A stretch of 64,000 bases of DNA from Synechococcus sp. HJ21-Hayes (GCF_024345835.1 NZ_JAGQBW010000006.1:93045-157044); one strand, 5' to 3'. Positions 32,757-44,134 are shown, numbered from the stretch's first letter. The notes: generated by a model not told the origin, from the letters alone. Made by a program: numbers and translations.

Positions 32757-32999
32757 TCAGCTGTGGAAGAGCAGCACCAGGCCCTTGCTCACCTGGTGAA
32801 ATTCTCGTTCCTCGCGGCTTAGGTCGAGGCCCACTTCCAGGCCCTCTTTAAGGGCGTTGTCGTAGGGCGGTGGCGTGGGGGGGTGACCCTCGATCCACAG
32901 GGCCGCAATCCCCACTGGCGTGGCATGCCAGCTGAAGCAGGATGTCTGTCCGATTGACGGCTCTTCGAGCGCGTCCTCCAAGAGCTCGCGGATCGGCAT
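32757..32999 (-). CDS. Small conserved-looking soluble protein (80 aa)
   Basis: Starts MPIRELLEDALEEPSIGQTSCFSWHATPVGIAALWIEG and continues with the Pro-rich HPPTPPPYDNALKEGLEVGLDLS and a C-terminal QVSKGLVLLFHS. The sequence is non-repetitive, with a balanced composition and a good ATG. No catalytic motif recognised. Divergent from the glycosyltransferase gene, with 116 bases between starts. Confidence 0.72.
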   Translation of the reverse strand: MPIRELLEDALEEPSIGQTSCFSWHATPVGIAALWIEGHPPTPPPYDNALKEGLEVGLDLSREEREFHQVSKGLVLLFHS

Positions 33000-33115
33000 G
33001 GCTGGCTAACGCTGCCAACAGCATCGGGAGCCAGGCCGCAGGCGGCAATCAGCTGAGAGTTTTTGTGATCTCACGAGCAAGCTTTCTTCAAGAGCTGCCT
33101 TCTACGCTGGCCTCC

Positions 33116-34312
33116 ATGCCTGCCCTCCCCGGCCCGATTGCCCTCGTGCACGAGTGGTTCACGCCGCGGTCCGTGGGTGGCGCCGAGTTGGTGGTTCGTG
33201 AGCTGGATCCCTTGCTCGACCAGCCCCAGCTGTTTGCCTTGGTGGATGGCGAAAGCCGCCATACCGGCAGCTGGCTGCAGGGGCGCAGCATCCGCACCAG
33301 CTTCATCCAGCGACTGCCGGCTGGGGTGACTCATGTGCAGCAGTACCTGCCGCTGTTGCCCCTGGCGATTGAGCAGCTCGACCTGGCCGACTATCCCTTG
33401 GTGGTGAGTAGCAGTCATCTGGTGGCCAAGGGGGTGCTCACCAGCCCCGATCAATGCCACGTCAGCTACGTGCACACCCCTGTGCGCTATGCCTGGGATC
33501 AGATGCACGCCTACCTGCGCCAGTCGGCCCTGGGCCGCAGTGGCTTGGGCCCTTTCATTCGCTGGCAGCTTCATGCCTTGCGCCAGTGGGATCTGGCCAG
33601 TAGCCGGCGGCCCGATCAGCTGGTGGCCAATTCCCGCTTCACGGCCCAGCGGATTCAGCGCTATTGGGGCCGGGAGGCCGCGGTGGTGCATCCACCCGTA
33701 GCCGTGGATCGTTTCCGCTGGGATCAGCCCCGCGACGACGTGTACCTCTGCCTCTGCCGCCTGGTGCCCTACAAGCGGGTGGATCTGGTGGTTGAGGCCT
33801 TCAACCGCACGGGCTTGCCATTGCTGGTGGTGGGGGATGGCCCCGAGCGGGCCCGGCTGGAGGCCATGGCCAAGCCCAACGTGCAGCTCTTAGGGCGGCT
33901 GAACCAGGAGCAGGTCAGTGCGCTGATGAGCCGTTGCCGTGCCTACGTGTACGCCGGCCTCGAGGATTTCGGCATTGCACCGGTAGAGGCCATGGCCGCC
34001 GGGGCCCCCGTGATTGGCCTGGCCCAGGGTGGGCTGCTGGACACCGTCCGCTGCCTGAGCAGTGGCTGTTCCCAACCCACGGGTCTGCTGTTTCCCCACC
34101 AGAGCGTGGCGTCGCTGGTGGCTGCGCTCGAGCACTTCCACCAGCAACGCCTGTGGCACGACCTGCCGGCCGAGGGGCTGCGGGCCTGGGCGGAGCAATT
34201 CGCCCCTCACCACTTCCGCGCGCGCATGGCGGTTGTGATCGAGCGTGCCTGGGCCTTGCATCAGCGGGAGCTGCAGGCGAGATCCCAGCCCCTGTCTGTG
34301 CCTCTGGGGTGA
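33116..34312 (+). CDS. GT4-family glycosyltransferase
   Basis: 398 residues, GT-B fold. The N-terminal domain (PIALVHEWFTPRSVGGAELVVREL) holds the acceptor-binding loop. The C-terminal domain shows CLCRLVPYKRVDLVVEAF, the nucleotide-sugar motif GDGPERARLEAMA and the EX7E-type segment AGLEDFGIAPVEAMAAGAPVIGLAQGG. It transfers a sugar to a cell-surface polysaccharide or lipid carrier; the substrate cannot be told. The long upstream extension to 32942 runs through the divergent gene and is ignored. The following gene is the sugar transferase that starts exopolysaccharide chains, 43 bases on. Confidence 0.92.
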   Translation: MPALPGPIALVHEWFTPRSVGGAELVVRELDPLLDQPQLFALVDGESRHTGSWLQGRSIRTSFIQRLPAGVTHVQQYLPLLPLAIEQLDLADYPLVVSSSHLVAKGVLTSPDQCHVSYVHTPVRYAWDQMHAYLRQSALGRSGLGPFIRWQLHALRQWDLASSRRPDQLVANSRFTAQRIQRYWGREAAVVHPPVAVDRFRWDQPRDDVYLCLCRLVPYKRVDLVVEAFNRTGLPLLVVGDGPERARLEAMAKPNVQLLGRLNQEQVSALMSRCRAYVYAGLEDFGIAPVEAMAAGAPVIGLAQGGLLDTVRCLSSGCSQPTGLLFPHQSVASLVAALEHFHQQRLWHDLPAEGLRAWAEQFAPHHFRARMAVVIERAWALHQRELQARSQPLSVPLG

Positions 34313-34355
34313 GTGACCTCCTCCACCTCGGCCCAGGAGTGGCCTGCTTCTTTAA

Positions 34356-35072
34356 TTGGGTTCAGAACCGCTTCTGAGCCAGGGCCGTTTGTCTGCTGCC
34401 GCCGCCATTCCGGCTGAGTCAACCGCCAGCACCCTTCTGGCTGCCCAGTCGAAGCGAGGGCGCATGCTCAAGCGGGCCGGCGATATTTTCTTTGCGCTGC
34501 TTGTGCTCAGCCTGGGCTCGCCGCTGTTCCTGCTTCTGGCGCTCTTGGTGAAACTGAGTTCCAAGGGCTCGGTGTTCTACAGCCAGCGTCGGATTGGGCG
34601 CGGCTACAAGGGCTTTGGCTGCCTCAAGTTCCGCACCATGCGGAAGGACGCGGACCGGGTGCTGGCCTCTGTGCTCGCCTCCAACCCCGCTCTGAAGCAG
34701 GAGTTCGAGCGTGATTTCAAGCTCAAGAACGACCCGCGCATCACCCCCATCGGGAAGTTCCTGCGCCGCTCCAGCCTTGATGAACTCCCCCAGTTCATCA
34801 ATGTGCTCAAAGGTCAGATGAGTGTGGTGGGTCCGAGGCCGATTGTGTGGGATGAGCTGGAACGCTATGGCCGTGCCATGGATGAGGTGCTCGCCGTGCG
34901 GCCTGGCCTCACCGGCCTGTGGCAGGTTTCTGGCCGCAACAACCTCAGTTACGAGACCCGGGTGCGCCTGGATCTCCGCTACGCCCGCAGCCGCAATGTC
35001 TGGTTGGATCTGCGCATCATCCTGCGCACGGTAGGGGTGATCCTGCTGCCCATGGACCGCGGCGCCTACTGA
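34356..35072 (+). CDS. Undecaprenyl-phosphate sugar phosphotransferase
   Basis: 238 residues of the bacterial sugar-transferase family (WbaP/PssA-like), which loads the first sugar phosphate onto undecaprenyl phosphate for exopolysaccharide or O-antigen synthesis. One N-terminal helix (LKRAGDIFFALLVLSLGSPLFLLLAL) then the catalytic core: KFRTMRKDAD, GKFLRRSSLDELPQFINVLKGQMSVVGPRP and RPGLTGLWQVSGRN. The annotated TTG start at 34356 is doubtful; MLKRAGDIF at 34464 is an alternative. The 3' end overlaps the cbiB stop by seven bases. Confidence 0.9.
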   Translation: MGSEPLLSQGRLSAAAAIPAESTASTLLAAQSKRGRMLKRAGDIFFALLVLSLGSPLFLLLALLVKLSSKGSVFYSQRRIGRGYKGFGCLKFRTMRKDADRVLASVLASNPALKQEFERDFKLKNDPRITPIGKFLRRSSLDELPQFINVLKGQMSVVGPRPIVWDELERYGRAMDEVLAVRPGLTGLWQVSGRNNLSYETRVRLDLRYARSRNVWLDLRIILRTVGVILLPMDRGAY

Positions 35073-36058
35073 GCGCTCGCCGCTAGCAGCAGAGCCACCG
35101 CCAGCCACACCACCTGCAGGCGTGTGCTGAGCTGCAGCATCTGCTCCACACTGGCGGCCGTGGGAGCTGGCCAGCCCTGGGCGAGCAGGGGCTTGGCTTT
35201 GCGTTGATGGCCGTAGCGGTTCCAGCCACCCAGTTGCACTCCCACGGCATGGGCGTAGGCGGCCTGGGACACACCGGCATTCGGCGATGGGTCCGGGGCA
35301 CCATCGGCCAGGGCCAGGCGGAACAGCCGCAAACACCCCACCGGCCCCCGCCCGGCCACTAGCGGCAGCCCTAGGGCCACCAGCCGGCAGGGCAGCCAGG
35401 TCAGCAGGTCGTCGAGTCGGGCGCCGGCGGTGCCCAACCACTCCAGCCGGCCGCGCCGGTAGCCGAGCATTGAATCGAGGGTGCTGGCGGCCTTGAAGGC
35501 CCAGGCCAGGGCCAGAGGGTGGCCCACGGCAGCCCCCACCACCATCCAGAACAGGGGCGCGAACAGGCCGTCTACGGCATTTTCACTGGCGGTTTCCGCC
35601 GTTGCTCGCAGAATCTCCGGAGCATCGAGTTCCGCGGTGTCGCGGCCCACAATCCAGGCCAGGCGCCGGCGCGCCTCGGCCAGATCCGGCAGGGCCGCCA
35701 GCACCTCCCGGGCCGCCTGCTCCAGGCTGCGGCCCGCCAGGGCACTGGCCAGGCCGATCAGCAGCAGCGCCAGCGCTGGAAGGCGCAGGGGCAGCGGCCC
35801 TTGGCGGGCCCACCATTCCAGGCTCCAGCCCGCCATGGCACTGCCGCCCACCAGCAGCAGCGTGATCAGGCCGCCGGCCAGGCGCAGCTTCCAGGGGGTA
35901 TCGCCCGCCCAGGCCTCGGCGCCTCGGCGCAGGGCGGTGATCAGCCAGCCCATCACCACCACCGGATGCAGACACCAGCGTGGGTCCCCCACCAGGCGGT
36001 CGAGGCCGCAGGCCAGCGCCACCAGCAGGGTGGCCAGCAAAAAGGGGTGAACCCCCAT
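35066..36058 (-). CDS. cbiB: Adenosylcobinamide-phosphate synthase
   Basis: Attaches the aminopropanol arm to cobyric acid in cobalamin (here probably pseudocobalamin) synthesis. 330-residue polytopic membrane protein with DRLVGDPRWCLHPVVVMG at the N-terminus, IVGRDTAELDAPEILRATAETASENAVDGLFAPLFW in the middle and SNLDSMLGYR-type HP loops (STLDSMLGYRRGRLEWLGTAGARLDD). An in-frame Met ten codons upstream (36088) is possible. Stops seven bases inside the convergent sugar transferase gene. Confidence 0.92.
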   Translation of the reverse strand: MGVHPFLLATLLVALACGLDRLVGDPRWCLHPVVVMGWLITALRRGAEAWAGDTPWKLRLAGGLITLLLVGGSAMAGWSLEWWARQGPLPLRLPALALLLIGLASALAGRSLEQAAREVLAALPDLAEARRRLAWIVGRDTAELDAPEILRATAETASENAVDGLFAPLFWMVVGAAVGHPLALAWAFKAASTLDSMLGYRRGRLEWLGTAGARLDDLLTWLPCRLVALGLPLVAGRGPVGCLRLFRLALADGAPDPSPNAGVSQAAYAHAVGVQLGGWNRYGHQRKAKPLLAQGWPAPTAASVEQMLQLSTRLQVVWLAVALLLAASAQ

Positions 36059-36107
36059 GGAGTCCACCCCTGAGATCAGATCCGGCATGGGGGCCGCAGA
36101 GCTGGGA

Positions 36108-37767
<1,660 letters not shown>

Positions 37768-37803
37768 GGCGGGATCGCGAGGGGGGCTGGCTGAAGGGTG
37801 GGT

Positions 37804-38511
37804 TTAGCTGATGCCGGGGTTGCCGGGGCTCACGCCGCCGGCCGCCGCCGTCAGGGCGCCGGGCAGCTGCTTCTGGCTGGTGAGAACCCGGTCGATCAGG
37901 CCATACTCCACCGCCTCGGCGGCGGTGAGATAGGTCATGCGGTCCGAGTCCTTGGAGAGCTGCTCCACGCTGCGGCCGGTGTTGATCGAGAGCATCTCGA
38001 GCATGGTCTGCTTGTTGTGCAGAACTTCCTTGGCCCGGATCTGGATGTCGCTGGCCTGGCCGCGGGCGCCGCTGCGGGGCTGGTGCAGCACGATCGAGGC
38101 ATGGGGTAGGGCGGCGCGGTGGCCCTTGGTGCCCGCGCTCAGGATCATCGCGGCCGTGCCCATGGCCTGGCCGATGCAGATGGTGTGCACCGGCGGCTTC
38201 ACGTAGCGCAGGGTGTCGGCGATGGCGAAGGCTTCGGTTTCGAAACCGATGGCATCGCCTGAGTACCAGCTGGTGCCTGTGGAGTTGATGTAGAAGAAGA
38301 TCGGCTTCTCTGGGTTGTCGAACTCCAGGTAGAGCAGCTGGGCAATGATCAGCTCAGTCACGTCGATGCCCATCTGCCGCTTGGCGTCGTCGTCGCTGAA
38401 CAGCGGCAGGCCCAAGTACACGATGCGCTCCTTGAGCAGAAGCGAGGGCAGGTCGGGTGGCGGGGTGCGCATCACGGCGGAATCGCCGTAGTAGGGGGCT
38501 GACGCCGACAT
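37804..38511 (-). CDS. clpR: ClpR, catalytically inactive Clp subunit
   Basis: 235-residue ClpP homologue in which the nucleophile Ser is replaced: CIGQAMGTAAM has Gly118 in the Ser position. The His motif (VLHQPRSG) and the Asp motif (DSDRMTYLTA) remain. An N-terminal extension of ~20 residues (MSASAPYYGDSAVMRTPPPD) and SSTGTSWYSGD-type insertion are characteristic of cyanobacterial ClpR. The longer frame to 38673 would add an atypical Arg/Pro-rich stretch, so ATG 38511 is used. Forms the mixed ClpP3/R core with the gene downstream. Confidence 0.93.
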   Translation of the reverse strand: MSASAPYYGDSAVMRTPPPDLPSLLLKERIVYLGLPLFSDDDAKRQMGIDVTELIIAQLLYLEFDNPEKPIFFYINSTGTSWYSGDAIGFETEAFAIADTLRYVKPPVHTICIGQAMGTAAMILSAGTKGHRAALPHASIVLHQPRSGARGQASDIQIRAKEVLHNKQTMLEMLSINTGRSVEQLSKDSDRMTYLTAAEAVEYGLIDRVLTSQKQLPGALTAAAGGVSPGNPGIS

Positions 38512-38542
38512 CCGCGGATCACTGCAGGCCTGAACCGGGAGC

Positions 38543-39736
38543 CTAGCGGGGGTTTGCAGCGTCCTGATCGCCCTTGGCAGGCCGTTTGGGGGCGGATTTC
38601 CCCTTGGTGTTGCGGGTTGGATTGGCTGGGGTGGGCCGCGGCGGCGCGCCAGCTTCCGCGGCTTCGGCTTCATCGCCTCCCAACTTGGCGAACACCATGC
38701 GGCCCGTCGGGGTCTGCAGGGCGCCGGTCACGATCACCGTGAGGCGCTCGCCGGTTCGGCCGTGGCCGCCCTCCACCACCACCATCGTGCCGTCCTCCAG
38801 GTAGCCCACACCCTGGGTTGATTCCTTGCCATCACGCACGATCTTGAGGTTGAGATCGTCGCCCGGTTGCACCTCCGGACGCAGGGCGATGACCAGCTCG
38901 CTCAGGTTGAGCACTTTGAGCTCCTGCACCTCGGCCACCTTGGCCAGGTTGTAGTCCGCCGTGAGCAAGGTGCCGCCGGTGTCGGCGGTGAGCTTGAGCA
39001 GTTTGTCGTCCACCCCGTTGCCCTCGTAGCGGGTGGTGTTCACCACCAACCGCCGGCCGTAGCGCTCCCGCAACTCACTCAGCAGCTTCAGGCCGCGGCG
39101 GCCCTTGCCGCGCTTTTCGGTGTTGCCCGAATCGGCCAGGGCCTGCAGCTCGTCGATCACGCTCTGGGCCACGATCACCTGGCCCTCCAGTAGGCCGGAA
39201 TTGAGCAGGCCGCGGATGCGGCCGTCAATGATCACGCTGGTATCGAGGATCTTGGCGCTGGCCGGCATCAGCACCCCATCGGCCACCAGCAGAGCTTCGG
39301 TGCTGTTGGGGTTGAACAGGCGGAGCAGGGTGCGGCCGTGCACCTCAGCCAGGTTGTAGCCCGACACCCCGAAGAACACGTTGGCAGCCACGGCTGCCAA
39401 GGGTTTCACCAGCACCAGCTCCCAGGGCAGGGAGAGGAACAGGATTGGCGAGATCAGCAGATTGGCCACCAGTAGGCCCAGGATCAGGCCCACGGCACGG
39501 CTCACCAGCAAGTCGGTGGGCATGGTGCGCACCTGCTGCATCAGCCGTCGCCGCAGCTGCTGGAACACCACGCCGGCTAGCAGCCCCGCCAGGGCACCGG
39601 CACCGCCCAGGATCCAGCTGAGCCGCTCCAGGTTCTGGATGCGGATTAGCTGCTGCTCTGGCAGCAGGTCCACGCCGAGCCAGCCGGCGGCCGCCCCCGA
39701 CACCACGAACAGCACCAGGATGAGGGTGTCCACCAT
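38543..39736 (-). CDS. PIN/TRAM-domain membrane protein (YacL-like)
   Basis: 397 residues. Four N-terminal transmembrane helices (about 5-120) precede a PIN nuclease-like domain (KILDTSVIIDGRIRGLLNSGLLEGQVIVAQSVIDEL; acidic residues D165-type, DDKLLKLTADTGGTLLTADYN) and a TRAM RNA-binding domain (GTMVVVEGGHGRTGERLTVIVTG). A basic Lys/Arg/Pro-rich tail closes it. The architecture matches YacL-like proteins and points to RNA processing at the membrane. Its start codon overlaps the hemW start on the other strand. Confidence 0.9.
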   Translation of the reverse strand: MVDTLILVLFVVSGAAAGWLGVDLLPEQQLIRIQNLERLSWILGGAGALAGLLAGVVFQQLRRRLMQQVRTMPTDLLVSRAVGLILGLLVANLLISPILFLSLPWELVLVKPLAAVAANVFFGVSGYNLAEVHGRTLLRLFNPNSTEALLVADGVLMPASAKILDTSVIIDGRIRGLLNSGLLEGQVIVAQSVIDELQALADSGNTEKRGKGRRGLKLLSELRERYGRRLVVNTTRYEGNGVDDKLLKLTADTGGTLLTADYNLAKVAEVQELKVLNLSELVIALRPEVQPGDDLNLKIVRDGKESTQGVGYLEDGTMVVVEGGHGRTGERLTVIVTGALQTPTGRMVFAKLGGDEAEAAEAGAPPRPTPANPTRNTKGKSAPKRPAKGDQDAANPR

Positions 39737-41060
39737 GTCCGGTGCTGTGGCTGCAACGCGCTTCGAAGACGCAGCATGCCGGATCCCGGGCCCTTTGGCC
39801 GAGGGAGGTAACCGGCCGTTTCCTCAAACGGTTGCCCCGGTTTGGCCGCCCCGCAGTGCCTACCTGCACATTCCCTTCTGCCATCGGCGCTGCTTCTACT
39901 GCGACTTCCCGGTGGTGCCCCTCGGCGACCATGCCGATGGCGAGCGCTCCGGTTCGATCGCGGCCTATCTGGAGCTCTTGCAGGCTGAGATCGCAGCAGC
40001 CCCCGCTGGTCCGCCCCTCTCCACGGTGTACGTGGGAGGCGGCACGCCCTCGATGCTCACCCCCCCCCAGCTGCAAGGGCTGTTGGCCGCCCTGCGGCGC
40101 CGCTACGGCCTGGCCCCGGGCGCCGAGGTGAGCCTGGAGATGGACCCTGCCAGCTTCGATCAGCAGCGCCTGGCTGGCTACCTGGCCGCGGGGGTGACCC
40201 GGGTGAGCCTGGGGGGGCAAAGCTTCGACGACGCTGTGCTGGCCAGCCTCGGCCGGCGCCATCGCCGCGACGATCTGCTCCAGGCCGCCCAGTGGCTGGC
40301 GGCAGCGCGGCAGCGGGGCGCCTTGGCCAGTTGGAGCCTGGATCTGATCCAGGGGTTGCCGGGGCAGACCTTGGCCCACTGGGAGCAGCAGCTGCAACAG
40401 GCCGTGGCTCTGGCGCCGCCCCACCTTTCGGTGTACGACCTGATCGTGGAGCCCGGCACGGTGTTTGAGCGCCTGGAATCTCGGGGAGCGTTGCAGCTGC
40501 CGGAGGCCGATCTCGGTGCCGATCTGATGGAGTGCACGGCCCAACGCCTGGCCGCGGCTGGCTATGGCCACTATGAGATCTCCAATTACGCCCAGCCGGG
40601 CCATGCCTCCCGCCATAACCGCGTGTATTGGAGCGGTGCTGGCTGGTGGGGGTTCGGCATGGGGGCCACCTCAGCCCCCTGGGGAACGCGGCTGGCGCGG
40701 CCCCGCACCCGAGAGGCCTACGCCGCCTGGCTGGCGGCGCTGCAGGTGGGCCGCAGCGGCGAATGCCAGGAGCCCGATGCGGCGATGCCTTTCGATGAGC
40801 TGGTGCTGGTGGGCTTGCGGCGCCGGGAGGGGGTGGATCTCGAGGCGTTGGCCCTGCAGGCGGGTTTGCCGGCTCCTGATCTGCAGGGCCTCCAGGCCCG
40901 CTGGCAGCCCTTTCTGCAGCAGGGCTGGCTGCGGCGGGAAGGGCACCGTTGGCGCCTCACCGACCCGGAGGGTCTAGCCCTCAGCAATGCGGTGCTGCGG
41001 GAGCTGGTGCACTGGTGGGAGCAGCGGGATGGGGTCTCAGATCGGCTACCCAGCCGCTGA
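39735..41060 (+). CDS. hemW: Radical SAM HemW-like protein
   Basis: 441 residues, HemW/oxygen-independent coproporphyrinogen III oxidase-like. Radical SAM motif [10 protein letters not shown] (CX3CX2C) in [18 protein letters not shown], then the AdoMet/GGE region [11 protein letters not shown] and HemW-type helices [18 protein letters not shown] and [17 protein letters not shown]. HemW acts as a heme chaperone rather than an oxidase in other bacteria. ATG at 39735 overlaps the divergent PIN/TRAM start by two bases. The 3' end overlaps panB by 80 bases (convergent). Confidence 0.92.
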   Translation: MSGAVAATRFEDAACRIPGPLAEGGNRPFPQTVAPVWPPRSAYLHIPFCHRRCFYCDFPVVPLGDHADGERSGSIAAYLELLQAEIAAAPAGPPLSTVYVGGGTPSMLTPPQLQGLLAALRRRYGLAPGAEVSLEMDPASFDQQRLAGYLAAGVTRVSLGGQSFDDAVLASLGRRHRRDDLLQAAQWLAAARQRGALASWSLDLIQGLPGQTLAHWEQQLQQAVALAPPHLSVYDLIVEPGTVFERLESRGALQLPEADLGADLMECTAQRLAAAGYGHYEISNYAQPGHASRHNRVYWSGAGWWGFGMGATSAPWGTRLARPRTREAYAAWLAALQVGRSGECQEPDAAMPFDELVLVGLRRREGVDLEALALQAGLPAPDLQGLQARWQPFLQQGWLRREGHRWRLTDPEGLALSNAVLRELVHWWEQRDGVSDRLPSR

Positions 41061-41799
41061 GGGCCTCCACACACAGCTGGCGCCCCTGGAACAGGGGTGG
41101 GCAGAAGGGGGGCTGGCGCTCGGTGAGGCCCAGCAGGTCGGCGGTGACGCGCACCTGGCCGTCGCAGTCCTCGCCGGCGCCGATGCCGATCACTGGGATG
41201 CGCAGGTCGTGCCGCAGGCTGCTGGCCAGGGCCGCGGGCACGTGTTCGAGTACTAGGGCAAAGCAGCCAGCGGCCTGCAGGTCGGCGGCTGCACGCCGCA
41301 GGCGCTCCTGGCTGATGGGGTCGTTGGCTTGGCGGCGATAGCCGAGACGATGAACGGATTGTGGGGTGAGGCCCAGGTGGCCCATCACCGGGATGCCGGT
41401 GCGTACCAGCCGGTCCACCACCGTCACGATCTCGGGTTCCCCTCCCTCGAGCTTCACGGCCGCAGCGGGACTGTCCTTCAGCACCTGTCCGGCGGCTGCC
41501 ACGGCGTCATCCAGGCCGCACTGGTAGCTGAGGAAGGGCAGATCGGTCACGATCAGAGGCTGCTGGCCGGGTGGCTGGCGCAGCCCCCGGCCGACGGCGC
41601 GGGTGTGGAGGATCATCTCCTCGAGGGTCACCGGCAGCGTGGTGGCATGGCCCAGCACCACCATGGCCAGGGAGTCGCCCACCAGGATCACATCGGCGCC
41701 CGCGGCTTCCACCAGGGCGGCGGAGAGGGCATCCCAGGCGGTGAGCACGGCGATGGGCCGGCCTTCCTGCTTGTGGCTGAGCAGATCCGCAGGACGCAA
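40981..41799 (-). CDS. panB: 3-methyl-2-oxobutanoate hydroxymethyltransferase
   Basis: First committed step of pantothenate (CoA) synthesis. 272 residues; motifs [33 protein letters not shown] and the metal/substrate segment [34 protein letters not shown]. Later [14 protein letters not shown] and [21 protein letters not shown], all typical for PanB. The last 80 bases run antisense into hemW, and the C-terminus has a Pro/Ala-rich tail. ATG 41799 is the only sensible start. Confidence 0.95.
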   Translation of the reverse strand: MRPADLLSHKQEGRPIAVLTAWDALSAALVEAAGADVILVGDSLAMVVLGHATTLPVTLEEMILHTRAVGRGLRQPPGQQPLIVTDLPFLSYQCGLDDAVAAAGQVLKDSPAAAVKLEGGEPEIVTVVDRLVRTGIPVMGHLGLTPQSVHRLGYRRQANDPISQERLRRAAADLQAAGCFALVLEHVPAALASSLRHDLRIPVIGIGAGEDCDGQVRVTADLLGLTERQPPFCPPLFQGRQLCVEALSGWVADLRPHPAAPTSAPAPAAPHC

Positions 41800-41844
41800 G
41801 GGCCGAACGCCTCAGAGCTGAAGGCCCATTGCTAGCATCAAACC

Positions 41845-41940
41845 GACTCGGACCCACGCGGCCCGGACGCCTAAATCTGGTCAGGACCGGAAGGGAGCAG
41901 CCACACGGGATGCTCCGGGCAGGCGTGGACTCCGGGTCAC
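41845..41940 (+). ncRNA. ffs: Signal recognition particle RNA (4.5S type)
   Basis: About 95-nt hairpin. The ends GACTCGGA / TCCGGGTC pair (with one G-U) and the apical loop region carries the conserved GGTCAGGACCGGAAGGGAGC SRP RNA signature. Binds Ffh and directs membrane protein insertion. Ends placed from pairing, so the true 5' and 3' ends may lie a few bases further out. Confidence 0.92.
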
Positions 41941-41960
41941 CACCTTCAGTCTGCAGTTAG

Positions 41961-42003
41961 AACCCCACGCAAGTCCCCAGAGAGGAGCCTGCGTGGGGTT
42001 TTG
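41961..42003 (+). terminator. Intrinsic terminator after ffs
   Basis: AACCCCACGCA and TGCGTGGGGTT form a long perfect stem around a 19-nt loop, followed by TTTG. It terminates the SRP RNA gene and lies just past the ftsZ stop (opposite strand). Confidence 0.85.
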
Positions 42004-42032
42004 TCTGGCCTGGCTTGCCGAAATGGCCTGGC

Positions 42033-43184
42033 TCAGCTGTTCTGTTGGCGGTTCAGCAGGAACGAGGGGATGGCGGCGCCCGGCTGGTCGCTGTCGCTGG
42101 CGGTGTTGCTTAAGCCGTTGGCAAAGCTCTCAAGGCGACGCTCGGGTCGGTAGGGGCCACCACCCTCGAAGCCGGTGGCGATCACCGTCACATGGATCTC
42201 GCCCTCCAGGCGCTCGTCCACCACGGCGCCTACAATGATGTTGGCCTCAGGATCCACTACGTCGTAGATCACTTCCGAGGCGGTGGTCATGTCCTCGAGG
42301 GTCATGTCCTTGCCGCCGCTGATGTTGATCACGCAGCCCTTGGCGCCATCGATGCGGGCGGCCTCCAGCAGGGGGCTACTGATGGCGGCCTGGGCGGCCT
42401 CCGTGGCCCGGGAGCGTCCCGAACCCACTCCCAGGCCCAGCAGGGCGGTGCCGGCGTCGGTCATCACCGAGCGCACGTCCGCGAAGTCCACGTTCACCAG
42501 GCCTGGCCTGGTGATGATGTCGCTGATGCCCTTCACCCCCATGCGCAGCACGTCGTCGGCGGCGCGGAAGGCCTCCTGGAGGGGGGCACCGGCGATGGCA
42601 TCCCGCAGGCGGTCGTTGGGGATCACGATCAATGTGTCCACGTGCTCGGAGAGGCGGGCGATACCCTCCTCGGCTTGGCGCATGCGGCGGCGACCTTCAA
42701 AGCTGAAGGGCTTGGTGACGATGCCCACGGTGAGGGCACCGCATTCCTTGGCCACTTCGGCCACCACCGGCGCCGCGCCTGTGCCGGTGCCACCGCCCAT
42801 GCCGGCGGCGATGAACACCAGGTCGGCGCCCTGAAGGGTCTGGGCCAGATCGGCCCGGGATTCCTCTGCCGCCTTCTGGCCAATCGCTGGGTTGCCGCCA
42901 GCCCCCAGGCCCCTGGTGAGTTTCTGGCCCAGCTGCACCCTCTGTTTGGCGGACGACTGGATCAGGGCCTGGGCATCGGTGTTGAGCACCCGGTAGCCCA
43001 CTCCCTGTAGATCGGAGGCAATCATGCGATTCACGGCATTGCTGCCGCCGCCGCCCACGCCGATCACCTCAATGCGGGCCGATTGGCTTGGAACGATGCC
43101 GCCGGCTCCATTGCTGGATGCAGGGATTGGGCCTTCGTGGGCGATCTCCATAGAAGATCCAATTCCGTTCATGCTGGGCTGCAT
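42033..43184 (-). CDS. ftsZ: Cell division GTPase
   Basis: Tubulin-like protein forming the Z ring. The chosen start gives 383 residues: [18 protein letters not shown], the GTP loop [18 protein letters not shown], the T7/synergy-loop [11 protein letters not shown] and the conserved C-terminal tail ending [12 protein letters not shown]. The ATG at 43184 (MQPSMNGIG) is preferred; the frame opens at a TTG at 43205. Follows ftsQ on the same strand, forming the downstream end of a division/wall operon. Confidence 0.96.
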   Translation of the reverse strand: MQPSMNGIGSSMEIAHEGPIPASSNGAGGIVPSQSARIEVIGVGGGGSNAVNRMIASDLQGVGYRVLNTDAQALIQSSAKQRVQLGQKLTRGLGAGGNPAIGQKAAEESRADLAQTLQGADLVFIAAGMGGGTGTGAAPVVAEVAKECGALTVGIVTKPFSFEGRRRMRQAEEGIARLSEHVDTLIVIPNDRLRDAIAGAPLQEAFRAADDVLRMGVKGISDIITRPGLVNVDFADVRSVMTDAGTALLGLGVGSGRSRATEAAQAAISSPLLEAARIDGAKGCVINISGGKDMTLEDMTTASEVIYDVVDPEANIIVGAVVDERLEGEIHVTVIATGFEGGGPYRPERRLESFANGLSNTASDSDQPGAAIPSFLLNRQQNS

Positions 43185-43279
43185 TATGTCCTTGGAAGGG
43201 TCCAATCAGGACCAGTTGTGTGAGCACTTTTGCGTTGTTTTTCCAGGACCGCAACACCCTGTCACCATTTGCCGGCTTG

Positions 43280-44134
43280 TTAGTCGCGGCTCGCGGTGGC
43301 CGGTTGAGGGGCCTGGGGCCGGGGTTTACCTGGCAGGCCCAGCTCGGGTTGCTCCGGGTCGCTCAGGTCAATCGATTGCACTTTGAGCCCCTGCATCCGC
43401 TGGGGTAACCGGCTGGAGAGGTGTTGCAGCACCTCAAGTCTGCGGGGCAGGCGCTCATCCGGCGGGCCCAGATGAACCTCCCCTAGGGCAGCGGTGCGTA
43501 GCCAGAGGCTGCCGCCGGGCTCGAAGCGCACCTCCTGCAACGGGCTGCCAACCTGATCGTGTTTGGCGAGCACTAGGGCGAGCGGTGCCCGCAGCCGTTC
43601 CTGCCAGCCGGTGACCCGCAGCTGGGGTGTAGTGCCTGTGGTGCGGATGCGCTGCTGGCGGTTGGTCATCCAGTTGCCCAGGCGATCCACGTAACCCAGT
43701 TCACTGCCTTTGCCCGTGCGGCGCTGGGCTTGGGCCACGGCTTCGCGGTCTACCAGCTGGATACGCAGCCGCGGCGGCAGCATCAGCCGGCTCACCTGCA
43801 CCCGTTCCACCGGCAGGGCTGCGGCTAGTTGAGCGCTCAGTTGTTGGGGTTTCACGCTCAACAGCTGTAGGGGAAAGCGCAGATGTCCCTCGCGGATCAC
43901 CTGGTCGCGATGCACCAAGCGGGTGCCGCTGATCTCCACCTGCATCGGGCTGCGCAGCACCCAGCCTTCCCGCAGCAGGAACCAGCCCAGGGCTCCAGCG
44001 GTGCTGCTCAGCACCGCAATGCGCCAGAGGTTCTTGAGGCGCTCGTTGCGGCGTTGCTGGCGTAGTTGACGCCGTCGTTCGGCTCCCAGGGAGCCTGGCC
44101 GGTCACCGTCGTTGGAGGCGCGGGCCTGGCTCAC
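43280..44134 (-). CDS. ftsQ: Cell division protein FtsQ/DivIB
   Basis: About 284 residues. A basic cytosolic N-terminus (RRRQLRQQRRNERLKN) precedes one membrane helix (WRIAVLSSTAGALGWFLL), then a POTRA-like domain (VEISGTRLVHRDQVIREGHLRF) and the FtsQ beta domain. The start is the GTG at 44134, overlapping the upstream stop as GTGA; an upstream TTG is ignored. Bridges FtsZ-ring proteins to the septal wall machinery. Sits between an unknown membrane protein and ftsZ. Confidence 0.85.
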   Translation of the reverse strand: MSQARASNDGDRPGSLGAERRRQLRQQRRNERLKNLWRIAVLSSTAGALGWFLLREGWVLRSPMQVEISGTRLVHRDQVIREGHLRFPLQLLSVKPQQLSAQLAAALPVERVQVSRLMLPPRLRIQLVDREAVAQAQRRTGKGSELGYVDRLGNWMTNRQQRIRTTGTTPQLRVTGWQERLRAPLALVLAKHDQVGSPLQEVRFEPGGSLWLRTAALGEVHLGPPDERLPRRLEVLQHLSSRLPQRMQGLKVQSIDLSDPEQPELGLPGKPRPQAPQPATASRD

